DNA of 64,000 nt, taken from JAEUHM01 sp964538625. GTDB taxonomy: Bacteria > Verrucomicrobiota > Verrucomicrobiia > Verrucomicrobiales > Verrucomicrobiaceae. Location of the stretch: positions 14,213 to 78,212 of the forward strand of contig CAZIGH010000023.1 in assembly GCA_964538625.1 (NCBI GenBank), given 5' to 3'. A program made the translations under genes and the position numbers. Below, piece by piece: positions 1 through 8,844 of the stretch (position 1 is the first letter of the stretch; every line of letters begins with the position of its first letter). The notes below the pieces were generated by a model, which searched no databases, was not told the origin of the DNA, and worked only from the letters and a program-made list of their open reading frames with translations.

Positions 1-379
1 ACTGCGTCTTGGGAGACGCGCGATTGATCTCATCCGCCAGTACCAGATTCGCAAAGAGTGGCCCGCGCTGAAAGACAAACCGCCTCCCCTCCGGCGTGTC
101 CTGCAGCATCGGATTGCCCGTGATGTCCCCCGGCAGCAAGTCCGGTGTGAACTGAATGCGCTTGGACTCCAGCCCCAGCGCCCTGCTCAGCCCCTTCACC
201 AGCTCCGTTTTGCCCAGCCCAGGCAGGCCCTCCAGCAGCAGGTGTCCCCGCGCCAGCAAGCCGTTGATCACCAGATCCACCAACGCCTCCTGCCCCAAAA
301 GCACCCCACCCAGGCACTCCTTCAATGCTTGAATGGACGATGCGGCGGACTTCAGTTCATGATCATCGGGTTGCGTCAT
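1..379 (-). CDS. MoxR-family AAA+ ATPase (N-terminal part, gene runs off the left edge)
   Basis: The 126 codons present encode the N-terminal half of a MoxR-type AAA+ ATPase. The Walker A motif reads GLPGLGKT, and a Walker B segment reading LVLADEINRASPKTQ lies just before the window edge. Both have the spelling typical of MoxR proteins. Members act as chaperone-like ATPases that activate or assemble partner proteins, and are usually encoded with DUF58 and von Willebrand-type membrane proteins. The ATG at 379 lies 28 bp downstream of the stop of the membrane protein gene, so the two are probably co-transcribed. The C-terminal lid domain and the rest of the operon are outside the window. Family assignment is firm; the substrate is unknown. 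Confidence 0.9.
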   Translation of the reverse strand, partial: MTQPDDHELKSAASSIQALKECLGGVLLGQEALVDLVINGLLARGHLLLEGLPGLGKTELVKGLSRALGLESKRIQFTPDLLPGDITGNPMLQDTPEGRRFVFQRGPLFANLVLADEINRASPKTQ

Positions 380-407
380 CACACAAAGATAGAAAACATG
401 CGTTGGA

Positions 408-1721
408 TCATTTGAAGTAGCGCTTCAGAGTCTCGCGCTCCGAAGGCAGAAGTTCGCTCTGCATCACCACTGCGCCGCCCCCTCCCACACCTGCCGCGCC
501 ACCCTGCACCGGCCCGGCAAAGGCACTCTCATCCACCCCATGCCGCTCGTCGCTCGTGCCCACCAGGTCACCCGGAGCCATGCGTTCCGCATCCAGCATC
601 CCCGCCAGATCCTCACTCCTCTCCGTGCCCAGCCGGGTTTCGTCCCGCTTCACCGTCAGCGCAGCTTCTTTTCCACCACGCCCCGGCCCATCCCTTCCCT
701 GCCCCTCACCTTCACCCTCCTGGCTCAGGCACCGCGCACACTCCTTGAAGTCGAACTGCGGCGCATTTGCCAGCGCCTCGCGCAGCGCATCCGCATTCTG
801 TTTCAGCCGTTCCGCCATCCGCTTCAGCTGCTCCCTGGACATCCCTTGCAGAGCCTCCGCGTCCAGATTTCTCAACTGCTCTGCCAGCTCACTCCCCGCC
901 TTCATGGCCCCTGAGCGCAGGCCCTCCAGCATCTGCCCTGCCTCCTTGGCCGCCGCAGTCTTGGCCTCGTCCCCCGCCTTCAGGCCCGCCTCCGCCAGCG
1001 CCGCCAGGCTCCCGCGCCCCCGCTCCATCTGCGCCCCCAGCTCCTGCAGCGCCTTGCCCGTCTCATTCCTCAAGTGCTCCGCCGCTTCCAGTGAAGCATG
1101 TTCATACCACTGCTCCTGCGGACGGTGCACCAGCTCCGCTACCCGCTTCTCCACCTCCCCCAGACTCTCAGAGTCCACCGCCTCGGTCTCACGCAGCCTC
1201 TCCACCCACTGCTCCACCTCAGACACGGCTGCCGGCTTCTCGATCAGCCGTGCCTCAGCCTTCGCCCCAGTGGACACGGGAACCCACAGCGCAGCCAGCA
1301 GCACGCCCACACTCAGCGCCACCATGCCCAGCGCACGCCCTGCCCGCCAGCGAACCGGCAGCTGCACCACCGCCGGCACCGCAGGCCAGGGCACCGCACC
1401 CTGCGCCGCCGCACTTAGCGCACTGTGCAGTCCCAGCGCATCTTCCAGCCTCACACGCGCTGTCTCCGGCGACTCAAAAGACCTCCGCGCACGCAGCCAT
1501 GCAGCCAGCAGCGTCAGGAGAAACGCCCCAGCCAGCGCCCACGGCAGCCACACCACCCAGGCTGGCCACAGCGTACGCACCCCCAGCACCACCACCGCAC
1601 CCGCCAGACACACCGCCAGAGACAGCCCCGCCCAAGCCTGCAACCACCAACCCACATTCACGCGCCACACCAGCCGCCGCAGCGCGGAATCCCAGCTACG
1701 TTTCCTGGCAGGTTGGTCCAT
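408..1721 (-). CDS. membrane protein with long coiled-coil region, first visible gene of the MoxR operon
   Basis: This 437-residue protein has three likely membrane segments (about residues 29-48, 53-76 and 130-148). A long charged helical region of about 150 residues (roughly 160-310) follows, probably coiled coil. Then come a CxxC pair (ECARC) and a Gly- and acid-rich tail. I do not recognise a named enzymatic domain. Membrane proteins of this build are commonly found directly upstream of moxR in PVC and Bacteroidota genomes, and the moxR gene follows after 28 bp. A partner or substrate of the ATPase is therefore a reasonable inference. The start at 1721 is chosen because the basic N-terminus and first membrane segment follow it directly. 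A longer reading frame back to 1823 adds unlikely sequence. Confidence 0.75.
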   Translation of the reverse strand: MDQPARKRSWDSALRRLVWRVNVGWWLQAWAGLSLAVCLAGAVVVLGVRTLWPAWVVWLPWALAGAFLLTLLAAWLRARRSFESPETARVRLEDALGLHSALSAAAQGAVPWPAVPAVVQLPVRWRAGRALGMVALSVGVLLAALWVPVSTGAKAEARLIEKPAAVSEVEQWVERLRETEAVDSESLGEVEKRVAELVHRPQEQWYEHASLEAAEHLRNETGKALQELGAQMERGRGSLAALAEAGLKAGDEAKTAAAKEAGQMLEGLRSGAMKAGSELAEQLRNLDAEALQGMSREQLKRMAERLKQNADALREALANAPQFDFKECARCLSQEGEGEGQGRDGPGRGGKEAALTVKRDETRLGTERSEDLAGMLDAERMAPGDLVGTSDERHGVDESAFAGPVQGGAAGVGGGGAVVMQSELLPSERETLKRYFK

Positions 1722-2082
1722 TCTCACGCAGATTGTAATCAGAGTTTCGTCCCGGAAAAAGCAAAATGTCGGGTCAGCCCAGCCCCAAATCACCCGCCGC
1801 ACGTCCGCCAGCCGGGCCACCACCAGCAGAAAACCATGGCAGCCCCGTCAGTCATCATCCATAACCCCACCACTGTCCCCGCCGCATGACATCACCCTGC
1901 ACCGCTCCACACTCGCAACCCAACTCCAGGCAGCCCGCCACCCGCGCCGGGACGGCGGTATGGCTGGGCAAGGCAGAAACCCAGCGTGGACCATGCCCAA
2001 AAGCAGCAGCGACATCACAGCAAGGCAGGCCCGCCACAAGCCGCAGCAGCCCACCCGGAAAAAAGAGTGTCCAGACCAGAAT
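1722..2082. other. intergenic region, no gene seen
   Basis: About 360 bp between the membrane-protein gene and the inverted-repeat element upstream of the CRISPR array. Short open frames occur on both strands but have no recognisable domains and the composition of chance frames in GC-rich DNA. It presumably carries the promoter of the leftward MoxR operon. I could not point to convincing -35/-10 boxes. Confidence 0.4.
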
Positions 2083-2242
2083 GTTCCACAAACTCAGGTC
2101 GGGAGCCAAAAAGCGCCAAAAACCCCCACCTCCCGACCTGGAAGGTTTCCTGGAAAATCAAGGCTTCCAGCGCACCCCATTTTCGATGCACAAAATGGAG
2201 AAATGTCAAATAGGGGGCTCCCGACCTAACAGCGTGTGGAAC
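2083..2242. repeat. 160-bp element with ~25-bp terminal inverted repeats, next to the CRISPR array
   Basis: The left arm begins GTTCCACAAACTCAGGTCGG at 2083 and runs to GGGAGCC at about 2107. The right arm, about 2216-2242, is its reverse complement apart from a short central difference: both arms share GTTCCACA and AGGTCGGGAGCC. A third copy of CTCCCGACCT lies inside at 2130-2139 and can pair with 2096-2105. A smaller hairpin, CCATTTT/AAAATGG, lies at 2177-2183 and 2192-2198. The element ends 31 bp before the first CRISPR repeat. It could be a MITE-like insertion, or part of the CRISPR leader that helps integration or transcription. I see no clear target-site duplication. Confidence 0.6.
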
Positions 2243-2273
2243 GCCTTTCAATTTGACAACGCAGCCCCCATGA

Positions 2274-5200
2274 GTCACAAAACCCCACCCAGCCGAAAGG
2301 CATTGGAGACCTGAACCGTCGAGAGCTGAACACCGTTGTCCTCACACCACGTCACAAAACCCCACCCAGCCGAAAGGCATTGGAGACGCATACAGTTTGC
2401 GGATGGAGTGAGACGGACGGGGTGAAAGTCACAAAACCCCACCCAGCCGAAAGGCATTGGAGACCACTGGGAGGCATTGAATGCCTTGGACTTGCTGGCC
2501 TTGTCACAAAACCCCACCCAGCCGAAAGGCATTGGAGACGCGCCCACGATGTGGGCCGCCGTGATGTGCGGCCTCCGCATGTCACAAAACCCCACCCAGC
2601 CGAAAGGCATTGGAGACCCTTGCGAAGGCGTTGTTCATCTCTTTCCGCCCCAAGTCGTGTCACAAAACCCCACCCAGCCGAAAGGCATTGGAGACCCTCT
2701 GCGGGCAAAACCGTTGTTTAGCTCCTTGCGGCTCAAGTCACAAAACCCCACCCAGCCGAAAGGCATTGGAGACCATCCCGTGATGTTGCCTTGCTGGTCT
2801 CTCACCAGCTTAGGTCACAAAACCCCACCCAGCCGAAAGGCATTGGAGACTTGGCAATGGCCAAGTATGCACGTTCACTCTGAATGCACAGAGTCACAAA
2901 ACCCCACCCAGCCGAAAGGCATTGGAGACAGTGCGAGGAATTTGCCGATGAGCTCCAGCGCGGTGGAGTCACAAAACCCCACCCAGCCGAAAGGCATTGG
3001 AGACAGGCCTCGATTTCGTCGATGCCCCACACGAACCCACGTTGTCACAAAACCCCACCCAGCCGAAAGGCATTGGAGACCTTGCGATGCTTGTTACGGG
3101 TTTGATCTGAGCTACGTCGTGTCACAAAACCCCACCCAGCCGAAAGGCATTGGAGACTGCGCCGCCCTTGTCTGGCTTCACCTTGGCAAGTTCATCGTCA
3201 CAAAACCCCACCCAGCCGAAAGGCATTGGAGACCCGCTCGAGTCCATTGAGTGTCCTCCAGCCGGAGGAGGTCACAAAACCCCACCCAGCCGAAAGGCAT
3301 TGGAGACCGCACCATTGTGCTAACGCTTCCTCCATGGCACGCACAACGTCACAAAACCCCACCCAGCCGAAAGGCATTGGAGACGAGGTATGATTAAGAT
3401 TGTGCAGCGCGTGGAGAGGTCACAAAACCCCACCCAGCCGAAAGGCATTGGAGACCTGCATCCAGCTTGATGGACATGCGACCAGTTTCCTGGGTCACAA
3501 AACCCCACCCAGCCGAAAGGCATTGGAGACTAGACACGCGGGGGAAAAAGTCAGTATGCCATGCCGTGTCACAAAACCCCACCCAGCCGAAAGGCATTGG
3601 AGACCTCTTACAAGCGGCGACAAGTGCCGCTTCCATCGTATGGTCACAAAACCCCACCCAGCCGAAAGGCATTGGAGACCGTTCCAGTCCACCCGCTTGG
3701 CGCGGGCGAGGGTGGAAGGTCACAAAACCCCACCCAGCCGAAAGGCATTGGAGACACAACGTCCCCGCCAGCACCTTCATGGCGGGGATAGAGTCACAAA
3801 ACCCCACCCAGCCGAAAGGCATTGGAGACAGCAGGAGCACGGGATTCGGCTTGTCCTTGCGGACCTTGCGAGTCACAAAACCCCACCCAGCCGAAAGGCA
3901 TTGGAGACTACTGACAAGGTTTCAACCTTGTCTTCAGGGATGCCGGTCACAAAACCCCACCCAGCCGAAAGGCATTGGAGACTCTGTGTCCGTATCGGGC
4001 ATGTCCGTATCAGGCATACTGTCACAAAACCCCACCCAGCCGAAAGGCATTGGAGACCTGGCGAGGTCGGTGCGGTTCGGGAGCGCGGCGCGGAGTCACA
4101 AAACCCCACCCAGCCGAAAGGCATTGGAGACTTGTCGCGTTGCGCAACTAGCTTGCATAGTGCTTCCGCCAGTCACAAAACCCCACCCAGCCGAAAGGCA
4201 TTGGAGACTCATCATACGGGATGACAGGCTCGACCAACTCATCATCCAGTCACAAAACCCCACCCAGCCGAAAGGCATTGGAGACTCTATATGGTGGATA
4301 CGTGACTCCAGCGCCAGAGCGACGTCACAAAACCCCACCCAGCCGAAAGGCATTGGAGACTGACGCGGGCCAGCGTCCCGCTGGGGGGGACAACAAGGGT
4401 CACAAAACCCCACCCAGCCGAAAGGCATTGGAGACGTCGTCCTCGTCGTCGAACACCTCCCCGTCCTCGCGGAGGTGTCACAAAACCCCACCCAGCCGAA
4501 AGGCATTGGAGACTCGACCAGCACTTCTGTGGCCCACTCCTTAGTGGGTGGGTCACAAAACCCCACCCAGCCGAAAGGCATTGGAGACTATCCGCCGCAC
4601 CAGCCGACCTCGTGGACGAGGTCGAAGGGTCACAAAACCCCACCCAGCCGAAAGGCATTGGAGACTCCCGCAACCCTCACCGGAGGAGGTGGCAGCGTGA
4701 GTTTGTCACAAAACCCCACCCAGCCGAAAGGCATTGGAGACTCAAGCAGGACGCCTGGGACATCGTGCCCAGGACCCTCCGTCACAAAACCCCACCCAGC
4801 CGAAAGGCATTGGAGACCTACTGTTTTGTGGAAGCCTTGGTCTCGAAGCTCAGGGTCACAAAACCCCACCCAGCCGAAAGGCATTGGAGACTCGCTGACC
4901 AGATAGTCATACCAGTCTTCAGCGATGCTGTCACAAAACCCCACCCAGCCGAAAGGCATTGGAGACAGCAGCACTTCCCTGTCAAATGTCCGTGCTTCGC
5001 TGCCGTGTCACAAAACCCCACCCAGCCGAAAGGCATTGGAGACCGCCTCGGTGACCTCGCCGTTTTCGTCCACCACCCAGTAGTCACAAAACCCCACCCA
5101 GCCGAAAGGCATTGGAGACCTTTCCGCCCTGCTTTCCTTCATGGGCTTTGCAAGCTTCATGTCACAAAACCCCACCCAGCCGAAAGGCATTGGAGACTCT

Positions 5201-7865
5201 CCGGCAGGCGCTGGCTCTGGTCATTGCCGCCCAACGCCCGTCACAAAACCCCACCCAGCCGAAAGGCATTGGAGACTCCGTGCAAGGCGGGACAAAAACA
5301 TTAACCGCAAACCGTCCGTCACAAAACCCCACCCAGCCGAAAGGCATTGGAGACCGATACCTGTCCACCATTAAATCCGCAATAGCCATCCGCGTCACAA
5401 AACCCCACCCAGCCGAAAGGCATTGGAGACAAGAATCCCCTACTGCCACAATTTGACAGCCTTGACCCGGTCACAAAACCCCACCCAGCCGAAAGGCATT
5501 GGAGACCTTGTTAAATCTGCTGTAACATACACTTTGGGTCGCGAAGTCACAAAACCCCACCCAGCCGAAAGGCATTGGAGACCCGATGAAGTGATCGATA
5601 TGAGCCTTGGCCTGGTTGCCGAGTCACAAAACCCCACCCAGCCGAAAGGCATTGGAGACGTCAGGCGACCTTGAGCGGATTCGTCTTCACCGTCCGCAGT
5701 CACAAAACCCCACCCAGCCGAAAGGCATTGGAGACGCGCTCATGGCGTTGGAAAACTCGAACGTTGGAAGGGAGGGTCACAAAACCCCACCCAGCCGAAA
5801 GGCATTGGAGACTCTTGGTTCTTGATCGCGGGGTCTTCGCTAAGCGTGTCGGGTCACAAAACCCCACCCAGCCGAAAGGCATTGGAGACGCCCGGCGCGT
5901 CTTACCGCAGCCGGGCGGACCCATGAGGAGTCACAAAACCCCACCCAGCCGAAAGGCATTGGAGACTTCACAGCCTTGCCGTTCACCTTGGCCTGCTCGA
6001 CGACGAGTCACAAAACCCCACCCAGCCGAAAGGCATTGGAGACTCGATGGCCTGCTTTCCGATACTGTGAACGGTTCCCGCGTCACAAAACCCCACCCAG
6101 CCGAAAGGCATTGGAGACCTGCGGTCAGGCTCGGAGGGTTGGCCCTCCGTCATGTCACAAAACCCCACCCAGCCGAAAGGCATTGGAGACCGACCGGCCA
6201 CCATAAAAACAAGTAGATGTCTCCCAGTCACAAAACCCCACCCAGCCGAAAGGCATTGGAGACGGGATAGCCTTGGCCCGGTTTGCCACCGTTGCACTGG
6301 AGTCACAAAACCCCACCCAGCCGAAAGGCATTGGAGACCAGTCGGTGCGGGATCCGATGCCGCGAGAGCGGGCGAGGTCACAAAACCCCACCCAGCCGAA
6401 AGGCATTGGAGACAACGCGTCACAGTCTATAGCTCCAACGCGGGCGGCCTTTTGTCACAAAACCCCACCCAGCCGAAAGGCATTGGAGACGCTACATCAT
6501 CCCCGCCCCATTTGGCGTCTTTTGCGACGGTCACAAAACCCCACCCAGCCGAAAGGCATTGGAGACCAGCAGAGCCCTGAGCGCACCCTCCGGCACTACC
6601 CATTCCGTCACAAAACCCCACCCAGCCGAAAGGCATTGGAGACTCTTCGCCGCCTCGCTGAGTCTTGCGAGCGCGAGCTTGCGGTCACAAAACCCCACCC
6701 AGCCGAAAGGCATTGGAGACGAAAAGGAAAAAGGGCATCCACACTCTCAATGGGCGGGTCAGAAAACCCCACCCAGCCGAAAGGCATTGGAGACACGGAC
6801 ATCCGCAATTAGATCCTTTTCTGCACAATTTAATGGGTCAGAAAACCCCACCCAGCCGAAAGGCATTGGAGACCGATGGTCTGGGAAAAAGACTCTGATT
6901 GCCTCTATTGGGCTTGTCAGAAAACCCCACCCAGCCGAAAGGCATTGGAGACTCCGTGACTTCGCTCACGGCATCAGTGATGACGTCAGCTCGTCAGAAA
7001 ACCCCACCCAGCCGAAAGGCATTGGAGACCGAGGGTTGCTTCCCAGCCTATGCAAACGAGGGCATTGGGTCAGAAAACCCCACCCAGCCGAAAGGCATTG
7101 GAGACCAGCGTGTCCTGCCCCGTAGCCTGACAGGTGCGGACGCGCGTCAGAAAACCCCACCCAGCCGAAAGGCATTGGAGACTTGATGATGCCCTGCCCC
7201 TCTAAGACAGAGGCAATGCGTCAGAAAACCCCACCCAGCCGAAAGGCATTGGAGACCTAGGCGGGCGGTGCCATAGATTATGCGCTCCTTAGTTACGTCA
7301 GAAAACCCCACCCAGCCGAAAGGCATTGGAGACACACTCACTGTGTCTTTCGGTTTGGCTGGTTTTCCGGCCTGTCAGAAAACCCCACCCAGCCGAAAGG
7401 CATTGGAGACCCCACCCACCACTGCCTGCGATCCGCATCCCAGTGGCCAGGTCAGAAAACCCCACCCAGCCGAAAGGCATTGGAGACACATATCAGCGGG
7501 CGAAGAAGACACGGAAAAGCTTGACGAGTCACAAAACCCCACCCAGCCGAAAGGCATTGGAGACCTGCCGTGACTGGGAGCCATAGCCCCGGAAGCCACG
7601 CGTCACAAAACCCCACCCAGCCGAAAGGCATTGGAGACCGCAGCGCAGCCTCGAAGCATCCGCCGTCCGCTCCGACGTCACAAAACCCCACCCAGCCGAA
7701 AGGCATTGGAGACAACCGACACCTATTCAAAATGGATGAAACGAGGAAGTTTGTCACAAAACCCCACCCAGCCGAAGGCATTGGAGACTTGAGGTCTGCA
7801 AGGTAGATGTCGCGATACACGACGTGCAGTCACAAAACCCCACCCAGCCGAAAGGCATTGGAGAC
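2274..7865 (+). CRISPR. CRISPR array, 74 repeats of 37 bp and 73 spacers, no cas genes nearby
   Basis: A 37-bp repeat starting GTCACAAAACCCCACC and ending AAGGCATTGGAGAC recurs every 71-79 bp from 2274 to 7829, giving 74 copies. The spacers are 34-42 nt, mostly about 40. Inside each repeat GCC-GAAA-GGC forms a GNRA-capped hairpin that CCA/TGG can extend, and the ends GTC/GAC are complementary. Ten consecutive repeats (6758-7487) carry G instead of C at position 5, and the repeat at 7753 lacks one A. The degenerate copy near the right end suggests the leader is on the left and transcription runs rightward. A 3' end in ATTGGAGAC recalls the ATTGAAAC handle of many class 1 repeats, but I do not recognise the subtype. 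No cas gene lies in the 56 kb to the right or the 2.2 kb to the left. Confidence 0.99.
6758..7487 (+). repeat. block of ten CRISPR repeats sharing one point variant
   Basis: Repeats 60-69 (starts 6758, 6837, 6916, 6993, 7069, 7146, 7220, 7297, 7374, 7451) begin GTCAGAAAAC, whereas all repeats before them and the five after them (7528-7829) begin GTCACAAAAC. The variant is confined to one uninterrupted run. Confidence 0.97.
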
Positions 7866-7866
7866 C

Positions 7867-8082
7867 ACGTCCATCACCGCCTTATCGGCGGCAGGGAGAG
7901 AGTTTTTACGCAAGCTGGCTTACCCCGACCGTGCTACACTGGAGGCGATGGGGAAAGCCCTTCCACGTCCCGACATTTCCCAAGAAGAACTGGACCAACT
8001 TGTAGAGCATCACCTTCATGGCATCCAAAAAACCCGACCGCAAAAGCGCCACCAGAAAACAGAGACTCGCCGAAGCGATTGA
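7867..8082 (+). pseudogene. 3' fragment of an unidentified gene abutting the last CRISPR repeat, possibly a methyltransferase remnant
   Basis: An open frame continues from the last CRISPR repeat for about 72 codons to TGA at 8082, with ordinary protein-like composition (for example REFLRKLAYPDRATLEAMGK). It has no start of its own outside the array. Its 3' end overlaps the start of the restriction-enzyme fragment at 8018 by 65 bp. In BsuBI/PstI-type systems the methyltransferase and endonuclease genes are adjacent, so the C-terminus of the cognate methyltransferase is one possibility, but I do not recognise the sequence. The array end has replaced everything upstream. Confidence 0.4.
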
Positions 8083-8383
8083 AGTTCTTACAGCCTTGCA
8101 GTTCGGGCCAAGACAACGGAACGAAGTCGCTGCGTACAGCCTTTTGGCTCCCCTTGATCTTGGCCCGGAAAAGGGATGGACAGAAGCGGAAAGCCCTTTA
8201 CGGGGCATCACGCCTATTATTGATTTCATCGCGGAGAACGATGGGGTTCGATATGCGCCCAACACACGGGAAACCATTCGTGATGAAGCGGTGAAGTTTT
8301 TCGCGGAGGCAGGTTTGTTGCTTCGGAACCCGGACAAGCCCGACCGCCCTACAAACAGCCTGAAAACGATGCCCTCAGCCTGA
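8018..8383 (+). pseudogene. truncated BsuBI/PstI-family restriction endonuclease (N-terminal domain only)
   Basis: The 121-residue product resembles the N-terminal helical domain of BsuBI/PstI-type type II restriction endonucleases. The best-matching stretch runs from the ETIRDEAVKFFAEAGL segment through RNPDKPDRPTNS, which in the family leads into the catalytic PD-(D/E)XK half. Here the frame ends 7 residues later (LKTMPSA, then TGA), and I see no continuation in the other frames up to the tRNA. The nuclease domain is missing, so the protein should not cut DNA. The family call is from memory of the conserved motif. The N-terminal domain alone might still bind DNA. Confidence 0.65.
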
Positions 8384-8534
8384 CCTCGGCTACATGCTCT
8401 AGGTGCCCTGCTCACCAGGATGCTCTTCCCCCTCGGAGCGGCGATCTCCAGGGCGCTGACTGCGAACAAGTCTCCCGCCTCTCCAGTGCCGCCCCCCGCA
8501 CTGTGCGAAAGCTCACGCCGAGTGAACCTTTCCC

Positions 8535-8562
8535 TTGACCCTCGCAAGCTCAGCCCTACACT
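8535..8562 (+). promoter_or_regulatory. sigma70-type promoter for tRNA-Ser
   Basis: TTGACC at 8535-8540 and TACACT at 8557-8562 are separated by 16 bp, placing a start about 40 bp before the tRNA. Both hexamers match consensus at four or five of six positions. Confidence 0.55.
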
Positions 8563-8608
8563 CTGCGTATCAGGTTTGCCCCCGATCCCGGGGTCCGAGA
8601 CTGTGATT

Positions 8609-8699
8609 GGTGAGATGGCTGAGTGGTCGAAAGCACATCTTTGCTAAAGATGCGTAGCCTTATCCGCTACCGAGGGTTCGAATCCCTCTCTCACCGCCA
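8609..8699 (+). tRNA. tRNA-Ser(GCT)
   Basis: A full cloverleaf can be folded. The acceptor stem is GGTGAGA (8609-8615) with TCTCACC (8689-8695), followed by discriminator G and an encoded CCA (8697-8699). The anticodon arm CATCT-TTGCTAA-AGATG gives anticodon GCT, reading serine AGC/AGU codons. A long variable arm is present, as expected for class II tRNA-Ser. The T loop GGTTCGAATCC is canonical. The 91-nt length fits. It lies directly downstream of the R-M remnants, and tRNA genes are frequent borders of acquired DNA. Confidence 0.97.
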
Positions 8700-8844
8700 C
8701 CTCCTCAATGAGACGGGCAACTGCCTCGGGCATCCTTGTTAGGCTCGGTCGATGGGCGGTGCTGCGGGAACTCGTGAATCCATCTAGCCAGTTCCAACAG
8801 CTGGTCATGCGCTCTCAGTGTGCTAGGCTGCACCTTTTTCCGCC

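Noticed and set aside
1848..2109. Two short minus-strand frames upstream of the inverted-repeat element
   Set aside because: No recognisable motif, biased composition, and partly inside the repeat element; no supporting context.
556..2229. Long plus-strand frame opposite the coiled-coil membrane protein gene
   Set aside because: Antisense to a well-supported gene, Ser/Pro/Arg-rich composition typical of GC-rich shadow frames, and no domain.
2253..2281. CRISPR leader promoter built on TTGACA at 2253
   Set aside because: The -35 is perfect, but the best-spaced -10 would be CACAAA inside the first repeat, a poor match; not listed as a feature.
2275..7820. Many open frames on both strands running across the CRISPR array, with peptides such as SQNPTQPKGIGD or SPMPFGWVGFCD repeated
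   Set aside because: They are translations of the 37-bp repeat, which has no stop in several frames; the intervening parts are spacers. Not genes.
8420..8647. Plus-strand frame running into the tRNA gene
   Set aside because: Overlaps the tRNA promoter and the tRNA itself and has no recognisable domain; it does not continue the truncated restriction enzyme.
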